This document shows, piece after piece, positions 36,886-45,127 of a stretch of 64,000 nucleotides of DNA. The DNA is taken from NCBI GenBank assembly GCA_018780645.1, contig JADMJJ010000020.1, positions 23,822 through 87,821 on the forward strand, written 5' to 3'. Made by a program: the position numbers and the translations under genes. The DNA comes from Burkholderiaceae bacterium (GTDB lineage: Bacteria > Pseudomonadota > Gammaproteobacteria > Burkholderiales > Burkholderiaceae_C). Below the pieces are notes generated by a model. The model did no database searches. It worked only from the letters and a program-made list of their open reading frames with translations, and was not told where the DNA came from. How positions within the stretch are numbered: the stretch's first letter is position 1; each line of letters opens with the position of its first letter.

Positions 36886-37240
36886 ACCTACCTCCAAATT
36901 ATTTGGGCCGACGGACATGTCCGCCTTCGATTGCAGTTTTACGCTCGCATTTCGAGCGACGGCACCCCATGGATAGGGGGCCAAGGTACGCATCGACAAT
37001 GAGGAGTGCTCATCCTCGATGCGCCGCTTCATGGATTCCTCCAATATGAAACAGTGCGAATTGATTCTGGGGTGGCACCCGACCCCTAGCCATCCCTTGT
37101 AGTAGGGGGAAACAGCGTGTTCCGAGCCTCAAATGTGTATCAATTGTTTCGCGGGGGCGAGAAGCCGCCCGTTCTTTCAGGATTTTTAGCGAATTTGCTG
37201 CTCTGCACGGGTCTGTGGAGCGGCCATTAGACTGAGCACC
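36886..37240. other. 355-bp intergenic region between PEP-CTERM gene and cca
   Basis: No separate gene is recognised. The minus strand keeps an open frame in phase with the PEP-CTERM gene, with an SD-like GGAGG and ATG at 37032. Perfect palindrome CGGACATGTCCG lies at 36913-36924 and hairpin CGCTCG/CGAGCG at 36943-36959. The region has lower GC than the genes around it. The cca -10 box lies at its right end. Confidence 0.6.
37228..37240 (+). promoter_or_regulatory. -10 box for leaderless cca transcript
   Basis: TAGACT, then GAGCACC (7 nt), then the cca ATG; no SD. Confidence 0.4.
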
Positions 37241-38461
37241 ATGCAAACCTTTTTAGTCGGAGGCGCGGTTCGCGACGCCTTGCTGGGCCGGCCGGTGACC
37301 GATCGCGACTGGGTGGTGGTGGGCGGAAGCCCGACCGAGATGCTGGCCGCGGGTTTTGTGCCGGTGGGCAAGGACTTTCCGGTGTTTCTGCATCCGGTCA
37401 GCCATGAGGAATATGCGCTGGCACGCACCGAGCGCAAGACGGCTCCGGGCTACCACGGCTTCAGCGTACATGCGGCACCCGAGGTGACGCTGGAGGATGA
37501 TCTGCGCCGTCGGGATCTGAGCATCAACGCGATGGCCCAGGATGTCGAGGGGCGATTGATCGACCCCTATGGCGGTCAGGCCGATCTCCGGAACAAGGTG
37601 CTGCGTCATGTGTCCGAGGCCTTTTCCGAGGACCCGGTGCGGCTCTTGCGGCTGGCGCGTTTTGCCGCCCGCTTTGCCGATTTCACGCTGGCACCAGAAA
37701 CCCAGGCCTTGATGCGTCAAATGGTGGACAGCGGCGAGCTTGATGCGCTGGTGCCCGAGCGAGTCTGGCAGGAACTCGCACGTGGCTTGATGGAGGACCG
37801 GCCGTCGCGGATGTTCGAGGTCCTGCGCGCTTGCGGCGCGCTGGCGCGGCTGCTGCCCGAGGTCGACCGGCTGTGGGGCGTGCCGCAGCCGCCGGCCCAC
37901 CATCCCGAGATCGATACCGGCGTGCACCTGATGCTGGTGCTGGATATGAGCGCACAGCTGAGGGCGTCCCTGAACGTGCGCTACGCCTGCCTGGCCCATG
38001 ACCTGGGCAAGGGCACGACGCCGGTGGATCAGCTGCCCCGCCATATCGGCCATGAGGGGCGCAGCGTCAAGCTGGCGGCGGCCATCGCCCAACGCCTGCG
38101 CGTGCCGCGCGATTGCGCCGAACTGGCCGAGGTCGTGGCGCGAGAGCATGGTCATGTGCATGGCAGCCTGGAGCTGAGCCCGGCGGCGGTGCTGCGCCTA
38201 CTGGAGCGCTGCGACGCGCTGCGCCAGCCGCAGCGCTTCGAGTTGGCACTGGTGGCCTGTGAATGCGATGCGCGGGGCCGCACTGGCATGGAGGGCAGAC
38301 CCTACCCGCAGGCCGATCGTCTGCGCCTGGCCTTGGCCACCGTGCTGGCCGTGGCCACGGCGCCGGTGGCGGCCGCGGCAGCCGCGCGGGGGGCAGCCGG
38401 GCCCGACATCGGACGCGCCATCCAGCAGGCGCGGCTGGAGGCACTGGTCGCAGCGCTTTGA
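37241..38461 (+). CDS. cca: Multifunctional CCA-adding enzyme
   Basis: A 406-residue class II tRNA nucleotidyltransferase that builds or repairs the tRNA 3' CCA end without a template. It opens [20 protein letters not shown]; the catalytic Asp pair is in the DRDWVVVGG region, and [12 protein letters not shown] and [11 protein letters not shown] are family motifs. An HD phosphohydrolase domain ([12 protein letters not shown], about residue 250) marks the long multifunctional form. The C-terminal 60 residues are Ala-rich. The convergent GST gene ends one base away. Confidence 0.97.
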   Translation: MQTFLVGGAVRDALLGRPVTDRDWVVVGGSPTEMLAAGFVPVGKDFPVFLHPVSHEEYALARTERKTAPGYHGFSVHAAPEVTLEDDLRRRDLSINAMAQDVEGRLIDPYGGQADLRNKVLRHVSEAFSEDPVRLLRLARFAARFADFTLAPETQALMRQMVDSGELDALVPERVWQELARGLMEDRPSRMFEVLRACGALARLLPEVDRLWGVPQPPAHHPEIDTGVHLMLVLDMSAQLRASLNVRYACLAHDLGKGTTPVDQLPRHIGHEGRSVKLAAAIAQRLRVPRDCAELAEVVAREHGHVHGSLELSPAAVLRLLERCDALRQPQRFELALVACECDARGRTGMEGRPYPQADRLRLALATVLAVATAPVAAAAAARGAAGPDIGRAIQQARLEALVAAL

Positions 38462-38462
38462 C

Positions 38463-39131
38463 TCAGCGCTGCGTGCGGTAGGGCTCGTCGTCGGCAACGA
38501 AGTCCTGCTCTGTCAGCGCATCGGCCACCCAGGCGGCCACGGCAGGCGCCTGCTCGACAGCGGCGACATAGGCGGCCGCCGCCGGGCTCAGCGGCAGGCC
38601 GAAGCGGGTGATGCGCATCACCACCGGGGCGAAGTAGGCATCCACCGCACCGAAGGCGCCAAACAGGAACGGGCCGACCGCCGAGCTGAAGATGGCATCG
38701 ATCCGGGCCAGATCGGTGCGCAACTTGGCGCTCTCTGCCATCAGCCTGGCGCCGATTTCGGGGAAGAAGGCCTCGATATTCATTGGGCACAGGCTGCGCA
38801 GCGTGCCGAAGCCGGCATGCATCTCGGCGCAGAGGCTGCGCGCGCGGGCGCGTTCCAGCCGGTCGCGCGGCCAGACGACCCGCTCGGGATGGCGGTCGGC
38901 CAGGTATTCGGTGATGGCCAGCGTGTCCCAGACGGCAAAGCCGTCGTCATCGACCAGCACCGGCACCTTGGCCACCGGTGTGATCGCCGCCAGCGTGCGG
39001 TAGAAGGTCGAGCCCTCGCTGAAGTCGAAGCGCAGCATGACCTCCTCGAACGGAATGTCCAGTGACTTCAGCAGCACCCAGGGGCGCATGGACCAGGAAG
39101 AGTAGTTCTTGTTGCCGATGTAGAGCTTCAT
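38463..39131 (-). CDS. Glutathione S-transferase family protein
   Basis: A 222-residue cytosolic GST. The N-terminal thioredoxin-like domain has NYSSWSMRPWVLLKS (residues about 9-23, active-site Ser region) and the glutathione-binding VAKVPVLVDDDGFAVWDTLA. A helical C-terminal domain follows. The ATG at 39131 gives the usual MKLYIGNKNYS start. It lies 23 bp after the NDUFA9-like gene on the same strand. Substrate unknown. Confidence 0.93.
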   Translation of the reverse strand: MKLYIGNKNYSSWSMRPWVLLKSLDIPFEEVMLRFDFSEGSTFYRTLAAITPVAKVPVLVDDDGFAVWDTLAITEYLADRHPERVVWPRDRLERARARSLCAEMHAGFGTLRSLCPMNIEAFFPEIGARLMAESAKLRTDLARIDAIFSSAVGPFLFGAFGAVDAYFAPVVMRITRFGLPLSPAAAAYVAAVEQAPAVAAWVADALTEQDFVADDEPYRTQR

Positions 39132-39154
39132 GGGTGTTTTGGCAGTGGGGGGGG

Positions 39155-40114
39155 TCAGTGGCGGGCGCGCCAGGCGTTGAGCCTCGCGCAGCCCTGGCCG
39201 CTGCTGAGGTAGCTCGGTGCGATGGCGCCCAGGGCCTGCGCCGTGATGCCCAGATCGGCCAGGCCCGGCAGGCGGCCGCTGGCCACATTGGGCACGGACA
39301 TCGAGGCCAGATTGTCGCGGGACATCAGCGGCTCGCCCGGCAGCAATTCCATGACCAGCGCCTGCAGGAAAGCCAGCGGGCCGGGCAGCGGAAGGATCGG
39401 ACGAGGATGTCCGCTCAGTCGTCCCGCCAGGCGCACGATGTCGGCCAGGCTCAGCACCTCGGGGCCGGCCAGCTCGTAGGTCTGGCCTGTCGTGGTGCGG
39501 TCCTGCACACATCGCACCACGGCGCGCGTCACGTCCTCGACCCAGACCGGCTGGAAGCGCGCGCCGGCGCCGGCCAGCGGCATCACCGGTGCCAGCGCCT
39601 GCAGCTTGGCGAACATGTTCAGAAAGCTGTCGCCGGCTCCGAACACGACGGAGGGCCGCAGCAGGGTCAGGTCTAATCCAAAGGCACGCAGCACCGCCTC
39701 GCCGGCAGCTTTGGAACGCAGATAGCGCGAGGGTGCCTCGGCAGCCGCGCCGTCGGGCACGCCCAGCGCGCTGATGTGGATCAGCCGCCGCACGCCGCTT
39801 GATACGCAGGCGGCGGCCAGGCGCTTGGGCAGTTGCACATGGGCCTGATCGAAGCGCGCCTCGTTGCCCTGCAACACGGCGATCAGATTGATGGCCAGGT
39901 CATGACCGGGAAGAAGTCCTTCCAGCACACCGGCGCGATGCACATCGGCCTGCAGCACCGTCAGCCCGGGCAGGCTCTGCACCGCCTGGGCATGGGGCAG
40001 GCGGCGCGTCGGCACGGTGATGCGGGCCCGGCCGCCAAAGGCGCGCACCAGCTGTTCGCAGACGCTGCGGCCGATGAAGCCGCTGCCGCCAAGTATCAGG
40101 ATGGTGGGGTTCAT
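39155..40114 (-). CDS. Complex I NDUFA9-like NAD(P)-binding protein
   Basis: A 319-residue extended/atypical SDR protein. The N-terminal nucleotide-binding motif ILGGSGFIGRSVCEQL is intact. HISALGVPDGAAAEAPSRYL and RSKAAGEAVLR resemble the NDUFA9-like subfamily found in many proteobacteria. The exact role is not known. Its start overlaps the stop of the lytic transglycosylase gene by 4 bp, so slt, this gene and GST form one minus-strand operon. Confidence 0.9.
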   Translation of the reverse strand: MNPTILILGGSGFIGRSVCEQLVRAFGGRARITVPTRRLPHAQAVQSLPGLTVLQADVHRAGVLEGLLPGHDLAINLIAVLQGNEARFDQAHVQLPKRLAAACVSSGVRRLIHISALGVPDGAAAEAPSRYLRSKAAGEAVLRAFGLDLTLLRPSVVFGAGDSFLNMFAKLQALAPVMPLAGAGARFQPVWVEDVTRAVVRCVQDRTTTGQTYELAGPEVLSLADIVRLAGRLSGHPRPILPLPGPLAFLQALVMELLPGEPLMSRDNLASMSVPNVASGRLPGLADLGITAQALGAIAPSYLSSGQGCARLNAWRARH

Positions 40115-42126
40115 GGCAGCTCTGCCGGCGCGGCGGCCGCGGTTTCACGAGGTCCGATCTGCCGGCCCAGGCGCGAGCGCAGGCTTGCAGGTTCACCGCC
40201 CAGCAGTTGGGCGTACAGCGTGGCATTGGTCAAGACCTTCTTGACATAGTCGCGCGTTTCGTTGAACGGGATGTTCTCGGCCCAGACTGCGGCATCCTGC
40301 AGCGAGCCCTCGCGCCAGCGGCGTGGCCGCGACGGGCCGGCGTTGTAGGCGGCGGCGGCCATGGCCATCGAGCCGCCGAAGTCGTCCAGCACCAGCTTCA
40401 GATAGCGGGTGCCCAGCTTCAGATTGAAGTCCCGGTCGGTCAGCGCCTCGGGTCGGTAGTCCAGGCCGGTTTTCTTGGCCACCCAGCGGGCGGTGCTGGG
40501 CATCACCTGCATCAGGCCGGAGGCGCCGACATGCGATTGCGCGTCCATGATGAAGCGAGACTCCTGGCGTATCAGGCCGTAGACATAGGCCGGGTCCAGG
40601 CCTATCTCGCGCGCCTTGCTCGTAACCTCGTTGCGGAACGGCGTCGGGAAGCGCTGGGCCAGATCGATCGCGTCCCTGGTGCGTTCGCTGGTGTTGATGC
40701 AGCGGTCCCAGACTTCGCGGTCACAGGCCAGTTGCGCTGCGGCGAGCAGCTCGCGGTCACCCATGCCGCGCAGGCTGAAGTTCCACTCGCGCACGCCCTC
40801 GCTGCGCAGGCCCTGGTTGATCAGCAGCAGGCTGCGGTTGAGGCCGGGGTGGGCGGCGGCTGTGGCGCGCTCGGCGGCACTCAAGGCCAGCGGCGATGGC
40901 GGCAGCGTCTGGGCGAGCCCGAGGTCTTCACTGGCCAGCCGGCCATAGAAGTGCAGCGGGCTGGCGATGCCCTGCAGCAGGCCGCGAGCCAGATTGCGCT
41001 GAGGCTCGCCATGCTCGCCCGCATCGGCGGTGGCCATCAGGGCACGGGCGCGCCAGTAGACCCAGGTGCTGTCGCCGGCGTCTTTCTCGCCCATCATCGT
41101 GATGCCGCGCATTACCAGGGGCCAGCGCGAGGCGCCCTGGTCGGCGCGCAGGGCCGAGCGCACCAGCCAGGCCAGCGTGTCGCCGCTCCACTCCGGCTCC
41201 TTGTTGCGTTGCGTGGCCTGGGCGGCCAAGGCTCGCTCGTAGTAACCAGCCGCCTCGGGCTGCAGCTTGAAGGCCGCCTGCTTGGCGGTTTGGGCCCAGA
41301 CCCAGGCGCTCAGCTCGGCCGGCAGCTTGCCCTCGAAGCGGGTGCGCAGGAGCTCGGCCGCCGACTCCGGCTCGGCGGCGGCCTGACGAATCAGGGCCAG
41401 CGTCGTCAGCTCGGCATGGGTGCGACCCAGGGTGCTGGCCTTTCGCGCCAGATACCGGGCCAGACTTTCCTGCATATCGGCCACGGCCAGTTCGACCGGC
41501 TTGCCCAGCAGCGCTGCGGCCTGTCGTGCTGCCTTGGGCCGGTTGTTCTCCATCGCCAAGCGCAGCTTCAGCCAGACGTCGGCCTGGGTCAACTGCTTCG
41601 CCTCGAACAGGGTGGTGGCGAGCAGATGGCAGCCATCGTCCATTTCGCGCTGGGCCAGCCAGTTGCTGCGCGCAGCCGCCTTGACGTCTCGGCCGGCCAG
41701 ATGGTCGGCCAGCAGGGCGTAGCAGGTGACCTCGCGGTCATCATTCATGCGAAAGCGCGGAAAGTCGGTGGCGAGGTTCTTCCAGTCGCGGCGCCGGCCC
41801 AGCTCGAGCAACCAGTCATTGCGCAAGCGGTCTTCGACATAGGTGCCGGGCCATTGGGCATAGAAGGCGTCCAGATCGGCCTGGGTGGCCTCGCTGAGCC
41901 GCTGGCCTATCTCCCAGTAGGCGATCCAGGAGGCCAGCGGGTGCTGCTGATTGACAGCGGCGTCGCGGGCGCTGGCCAGGGCCTTGCGGTCCTTGGCGGC
42001 GAGCGCCTTGCGCGCCTGGTCCAGCGCATCTTGGGCCTGGACCAGCGGGGCACACAGCAGCGCCGCACACAGCGCCAGCCCTTTCAGCCCAGCTTCATAT
42101 ACTCGCAACTTGAATCGATTTCGCAT
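40111..42126 (-). CDS. slt: Soluble-type lytic murein transglycosylase
   Basis: A 671-residue exported protein with a signal peptide ending near LVQA. Residues about 30-470 form a long helical ring-like domain typical of Slt70. The catalytic domain (about residues 490-640) has YGLIRQESRFIMDAQSHVGA with the acid Glu, SGLMQVMPSTARWVA and AAAAYNAGPSRPRRW. It cleaves peptidoglycan to 1,6-anhydromuropeptides in the periplasm. ATG 42126 is chosen; an in-frame GTG at 42144 is possible. Only 11 bp separate it from the divergent cyclo-ligase gene. Confidence 0.94.
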   Translation of the reverse strand: MRNRFKLRVYEAGLKGLALCAALLCAPLVQAQDALDQARKALAAKDRKALASARDAAVNQQHPLASWIAYWEIGQRLSEATQADLDAFYAQWPGTYVEDRLRNDWLLELGRRRDWKNLATDFPRFRMNDDREVTCYALLADHLAGRDVKAAARSNWLAQREMDDGCHLLATTLFEAKQLTQADVWLKLRLAMENNRPKAARQAAALLGKPVELAVADMQESLARYLARKASTLGRTHAELTTLALIRQAAAEPESAAELLRTRFEGKLPAELSAWVWAQTAKQAAFKLQPEAAGYYERALAAQATQRNKEPEWSGDTLAWLVRSALRADQGASRWPLVMRGITMMGEKDAGDSTWVYWRARALMATADAGEHGEPQRNLARGLLQGIASPLHFYGRLASEDLGLAQTLPPSPLALSAAERATAAAHPGLNRSLLLINQGLRSEGVREWNFSLRGMGDRELLAAAQLACDREVWDRCINTSERTRDAIDLAQRFPTPFRNEVTSKAREIGLDPAYVYGLIRQESRFIMDAQSHVGASGLMQVMPSTARWVAKKTGLDYRPEALTDRDFNLKLGTRYLKLVLDDFGGSMAMAAAAYNAGPSRPRRWREGSLQDAAVWAENIPFNETRDYVKKVLTNATLYAQLLGGEPASLRSRLGRQIGPRETAAAAPAELP

Positions 42127-42137
42127 GAGGTGTCTTG

Positions 42138-42716
42138 GTGTCACAGCAACGGCCCCCGGTTCCCACCACCGACCCGCGTGCGGCCCTGCGGCAGCACTTG
42201 CTGCTGCAGCGCAAGGCCTGGTTTGCGAGTGCGGCCGCGGTGCCGCAGCGCGCCGCGCTGGCCGCGCATTTGCGGGACGTGTTGCGGCAGTTGGAGCCCG
42301 AGTGCCTGGGCCTGTATTGGCCCTTCGAGTCCGAATTTAACGCAGTCGAGGTCTGCCTGACCGATGAGCAGCTGAATGACACCGAGCTGGCCCTGCCATT
42401 CGCCTTCAAATCACCGCGGCGCATGGAGTTCCGGCTGTGGGATGGCGAGACGCCGACCCTGCGCGACGAATGCGGCATCCTGACCGCCAGCGGCGCCGCC
42501 GTGCTGCCGGAGGTGGTCCTGGTGCCCTGCCTGGGCTTCACGCGCGAGGGCTATCGCCTGGGGTATGGCGGTGGCTATTTCGACCGCTGGTTGGCCGCGC
42601 ATCCGGAGGTGACGCCGGTGGGCCTGGCCTGGGCCGGCGGCGAAATCGAGCTCGTGGCCCAGCCGCATGATGTGCCGATGGCGCTGATCCTCACCGAGCA
42701 GGGCGTCGTCAACTGA
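42138..42716 (+). CDS. 5-formyltetrahydrofolate cyclo-ligase family protein (copy 1)
   Basis: A 192-residue protein with GTG start at 42138, 7 nt after a GAGG. The ATP- and folate-binding signature LGYGGGYFDRWL is at about residue 140, and ECLGLYWPFESEFN resembles the family's N-terminal substrate region. The enzyme converts 5-formyl-THF to 5,10-methenyl-THF with ATP. A second copy is encoded at 44548. It diverges from slt, and its 3' end overlaps the LysR gene by 8 bp. Confidence 0.9.
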   Translation: MSQQRPPVPTTDPRAALRQHLLLQRKAWFASAAAVPQRAALAAHLRDVLRQLEPECLGLYWPFESEFNAVEVCLTDEQLNDTELALPFAFKSPRRMEFRLWDGETPTLRDECGILTASGAAVLPEVVLVPCLGFTREGYRLGYGGGYFDRWLAAHPEVTPVGLAWAGGEIELVAQPHDVPMALILTEQGVVN

Positions 42717-43668
42717 CCTCCGCCTCGCCGATCGCATGCCGGGTCAGCGCCGCCTGGGCCATCACCCATTGGCAGAACTGCTGCACCTCGGGGCGCTGGC
42801 GACTCTCGTCGGCAACGGCCAGCCAGTAGGTCAGCGGGCTGTCCATGCGGCCGGCCGGCCCGAAGGGCTCGACCAGCTCGCCGCGCTCCAGTGACTCGGC
42901 CACCAGGGCCACCCGCGCCAGCGCCACCGCCTGGCCGGTCAGCGCCGCCTGCACCTGCTGGTAGGTGAAGTTCAGATACATCCAGCGCCGCGGATTCAGG
43001 CCCGGCTGGCCCTGCTCGGCCAGCCAGCGCCGCCAACTGAGGAATTCGGCGCTGGGGCGCTGGTCGTCCTCCTCGGCCAAGGTGTGCTCGGCCAGGTCGG
43101 CGGCCACCCGCATCGGCGGGCGCTGGCCCTGGGCCACCTGCTCGGCCAGCCAGGGGCTGATCACCGGCGTCAAGGTCTCGCCGAACAGGCGGCGCGAATG
43201 GGCCGGTGCGGTGGTGCTGTAGCGCAGCGCCAGGTCCATCTCACCGTCATCGATGTCCAGCACCATGTCGGTGGCCGAGACGCGGATGTCGATGTCCGGA
43301 TGCTCGCGCTGGAAGGCCTCCAGCCGCGGAATCAGCCACAGCGAAGCGAACGAGGCGAAGGTGGTGACGTTGACCACCCGCCGGCCGCGCGACTCGCGGA
43401 TCTGGCGCACCGCACCGTCCAGCCTGTCCAGCGCCGACACGCAGGCCCGCTGCAGCAGGGCTCCATGGCTGGTCAGCTCGACATGGCGGGTGCCGCGGGC
43501 GAACAGGCTGGCGCCGAGCTCCTCTTCCAGCGTCTTGATCTGGCGGCTGATGGCCGGCTGCGTCAGGTGCAGCTCCTCGGCGGCGGCACGGAAGCTGAGC
43601 AGGCGCGCGACCGCCGCGAAGGCACGAAGGGGGCCGATGGCGAGCGGGCGCTGGCGGGGTGTACTCAT
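42709..43668 (-). CDS. LysR family transcriptional regulator
   Basis: A 319-residue LTTR. The N-terminal winged HTH is clear: LRAFAAVARLLSFRAAAEEL followed by HLTQPAISRQIKTLEEELGA. The C-terminal effector domain (about residues 95-300) resembles the GcvA/AmpR-type subgroup. It diverges from the DUF2917 gene by 108 bp. The spacer holds TATCAATGATA directly over the predicted -10 of lysR, a likely autoregulation site. Confidence 0.95.
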   Translation of the reverse strand: MSTPRQRPLAIGPLRAFAAVARLLSFRAAAEELHLTQPAISRQIKTLEEELGASLFARGTRHVELTSHGALLQRACVSALDRLDGAVRQIRESRGRRVVNVTTFASFASLWLIPRLEAFQREHPDIDIRVSATDMVLDIDDGEMDLALRYSTTAPAHSRRLFGETLTPVISPWLAEQVAQGQRPPMRVAADLAEHTLAEEDDQRPSAEFLSWRRWLAEQGQPGLNPRRWMYLNFTYQQVQAALTGQAVALARVALVAESLERGELVEPFGPAGRMDSPLTYWLAVADESRQRPEVQQFCQWVMAQAALTRHAIGEAEVS

Positions 43669-43680
43669 GACGATATGTTA
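43669..43680 (-). promoter_or_regulatory. -10 box for leaderless lysR transcript
   Basis: On the minus strand TAACAT, then ATCGTC, then the lysR ATG; no SD. Confidence 0.4.
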
Positions 43681-43689
43681 TCAATGATA
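43679..43689. promoter_or_regulatory. LysR-type operator candidate
   Basis: TATCAATGATA is an 11-bp palindrome around a central A, with the T-N9-A character of LTTR boxes. It overlaps the lysR promoter. Confidence 0.4.
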
Positions 43690-43776
43690 GTCGCAGCTCT
43701 CATTGGACGCTACCCGCCGCCCTGCCTAATATCGAGTCCAGAGCAAACAAATCAGGGTTTCTACCGGAGCATCAAA

Positions 43777-44130
43777 ATGATCAATCACAGCACTGAATTT
43801 CAAGCCTCTTCATGGCCTCTGACGGCTGGCGAGGCGCTGAGCATGAAGATCGGCCCCGGCCCCCGCGTGCTGGGTGTGACCGAAGGCCGCGTCTGGCTGA
43901 CTGTGACCGGCGACAGCGAACATCAGGACCAATGGCTGGAAGCCGGCGAGAGCATTGACCTGGCCGCAGGCGCCCATGTGGTGATGGAGTCCTGGCCCTC
44001 GGCCAGCTTCCAGCTGCTGGTGCCGCCCAAGGCCTGCGCCGTTGGCCGTCGCCTGTCATCGCAAAGCGTGGTCAGGCCTTTGCGCCGCCTGCTTTCTTCG
44101 CTGCAGCCGACCTTGCAACACGCTTCTTGA
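43777..44130 (+). CDS. DUF2917 family protein
   Basis: A 117-residue protein beginning MINHSTEFQASSWPL. The segment GRVWLTVTGDSEHQDQWL followed by EAGESIDLAAGAHVVMES is the DUF2917 pattern of a small beta-rich (cupin-like) domain common in Burkholderiales. Function unknown. It is divergent from a LysR gene, a frequent arrangement that suggests control by it. Its last 59 nt overlap the 3' end of the TfoX-like gene on the other strand. Confidence 0.85.
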   Translation: MINHSTEFQASSWPLTAGEALSMKIGPGPRVLGVTEGRVWLTVTGDSEHQDQWLEAGESIDLAAGAHVVMESWPSASFQLLVPPKACAVGRRLSSQSVVRPLRRLLSSLQPTLQHAS

Positions 44131-44479
44131 GCACCGGTTTTGCTGCGGCCCGGGCACGCAGGGCGGCCTCCAGCGCCAGGCGTGCCCAGGGTTGCATCAG
44201 AGCAGCCGACTCCAGCGCCTCGTCCGGCGGGCTGTAGTAGGCAATCGTGTTGAGCTTGCCGCGGGCCTCATAGCGAAACGGTTCGCAGCCGGCGGCCTCG
44301 AAACTGGCACGGTTGATCGAGTCGGTCTTCAGGTACAGGCGCTCGGACGACAGGATGGCGATGAACAGCTCATCGACGTAGAGGCCGTGGCCGCCGAACA
44401 TGCGCTTGATGCGCACCGGGCCCAGCGGGGCCAGCAGTTCGGCACAGTAGTTGGCGAATTCATTGGCAGGTGTTGACAT
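44072..44479 (-). CDS. TfoX/Sxy N-terminal domain protein
   Basis: A 135-residue protein with the TfoX N-terminal domain: PVRIKRMFGGHGLYVDELFI and GKLNTIAYYSPPDEALES. In gammaproteobacteria Sxy/TfoX switches on competence genes; the short N-terminal-only forms in betaproteobacteria are not characterised. The Lys/Ala-rich C-terminus (KKRVARSAAAKKAGG) looks nucleic-acid binding. No SD; TAGAGT lies 6 nt before the ATG. Confidence 0.9.
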   Translation of the reverse strand: MSTPANEFANYCAELLAPLGPVRIKRMFGGHGLYVDELFIAILSSERLYLKTDSINRASFEAAGCEPFRYEARGKLNTIAYYSPPDEALESAALMQPWARLALEAALRARAAAKPVLKKRVARSAAAKKAGGAKA

Positions 44480-44491
44480 GGGCCGACTCTA
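44480..44491 (-). promoter_or_regulatory. -10 box for leaderless tfoX-like transcript
   Basis: On the minus strand TAGAGT, then CGGCCC, then ATG; no SD. Confidence 0.35.
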
Positions 44492-44547
44492 AAGCGTGGG
44501 CGACTGACACACAATCAGCCTGGTATCGACTGCCCTGGAGAGTGCCG

Positions 44548-45117
44548 GTGGATCTGAATGACCGAGTCGCGTTGCGCCGCAAGCTGATCGCGCAACGCCT
44601 GGATTTGCCGAACCGGCTGGAGTTGGCCGCCGACCTGCAGCAGGTGCTTCGTGTCTGGCTGGCCCGACGCCAGGAGCTGACCATAGGCGCCTACTGGCCG
44701 ATCAAGGGCGAGTTCGATCCGCTGCCCGCGCTCTACCGCTGGAGCGAGGCCGATCCGCGGCGCCGCATCGGCCTGCCGGTGGTGGACAAGGCGCTGGGCA
44801 CCCTGAAGTTCCACGTCTGGTATCCCGGCTGCCCGATGGAAGAGGATGCCTACGACATTCCCAAGCCCAAGGACACCGAGGTGTTCGAACCCCAGCTCTT
44901 GATCGTGCCCTGCGTCGGCTATGGCCCCGAGGGCCTGCGCCTGGGCTATGGCGGGGGCTTCATGGACCGCACGCTGGCGGCGCTCAAGCCGCGCCCGGCC
45001 ACGGCCGGTGTCGGCTATGCCCATGGCTTCCAGCCCATGCTACGCGCCGAGCCGCACGATGTGCCGCTCGATGCCATGATCACCGAGGAGGGCGTCGTCT
45101 GGGACGCCCACGGTTGA
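44548..45117 (+). CDS. 5-formyltetrahydrofolate cyclo-ligase family protein (copy 2)
   Basis: A 189-residue protein starting GTG at 44548, 5 nt after GGAGAG. The family signature reads LGYGGGFMDRTL, where copy 1 and most members have Tyr-Phe/Tyr after GGG; ELTIGAYWPIKGEFDP is the N-terminal substrate region. Both copies end with similar DVPLDAMITEEGVV / DVPMALILTEQGVV segments. A second in-frame GTG at 44542 is possible. The pair may divide the folate task or one may act on another substrate. Confidence 0.9.
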   Translation: MDLNDRVALRRKLIAQRLDLPNRLELAADLQQVLRVWLARRQELTIGAYWPIKGEFDPLPALYRWSEADPRRRIGLPVVDKALGTLKFHVWYPGCPMEEDAYDIPKPKDTEVFEPQLLIVPCVGYGPEGLRLGYGGGFMDRTLAALKPRPATAGVGYAHGFQPMLRAEPHDVPLDAMITEEGVVWDAHG

Positions 45118-45127
45118 CCCGGATGAC

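Noticed and set aside
37073..37078. TGGCAC as half of a sigma-54 promoter
   Set aside because: The matching TTGC element is absent at the required spacing on either strand.
40207..42360. 717-codon open frame antisense to slt
   Set aside because: The slt gene has a signal peptide and an intact catalytic domain; the antisense translation is Gln/Gly/Ala-rich without motifs.
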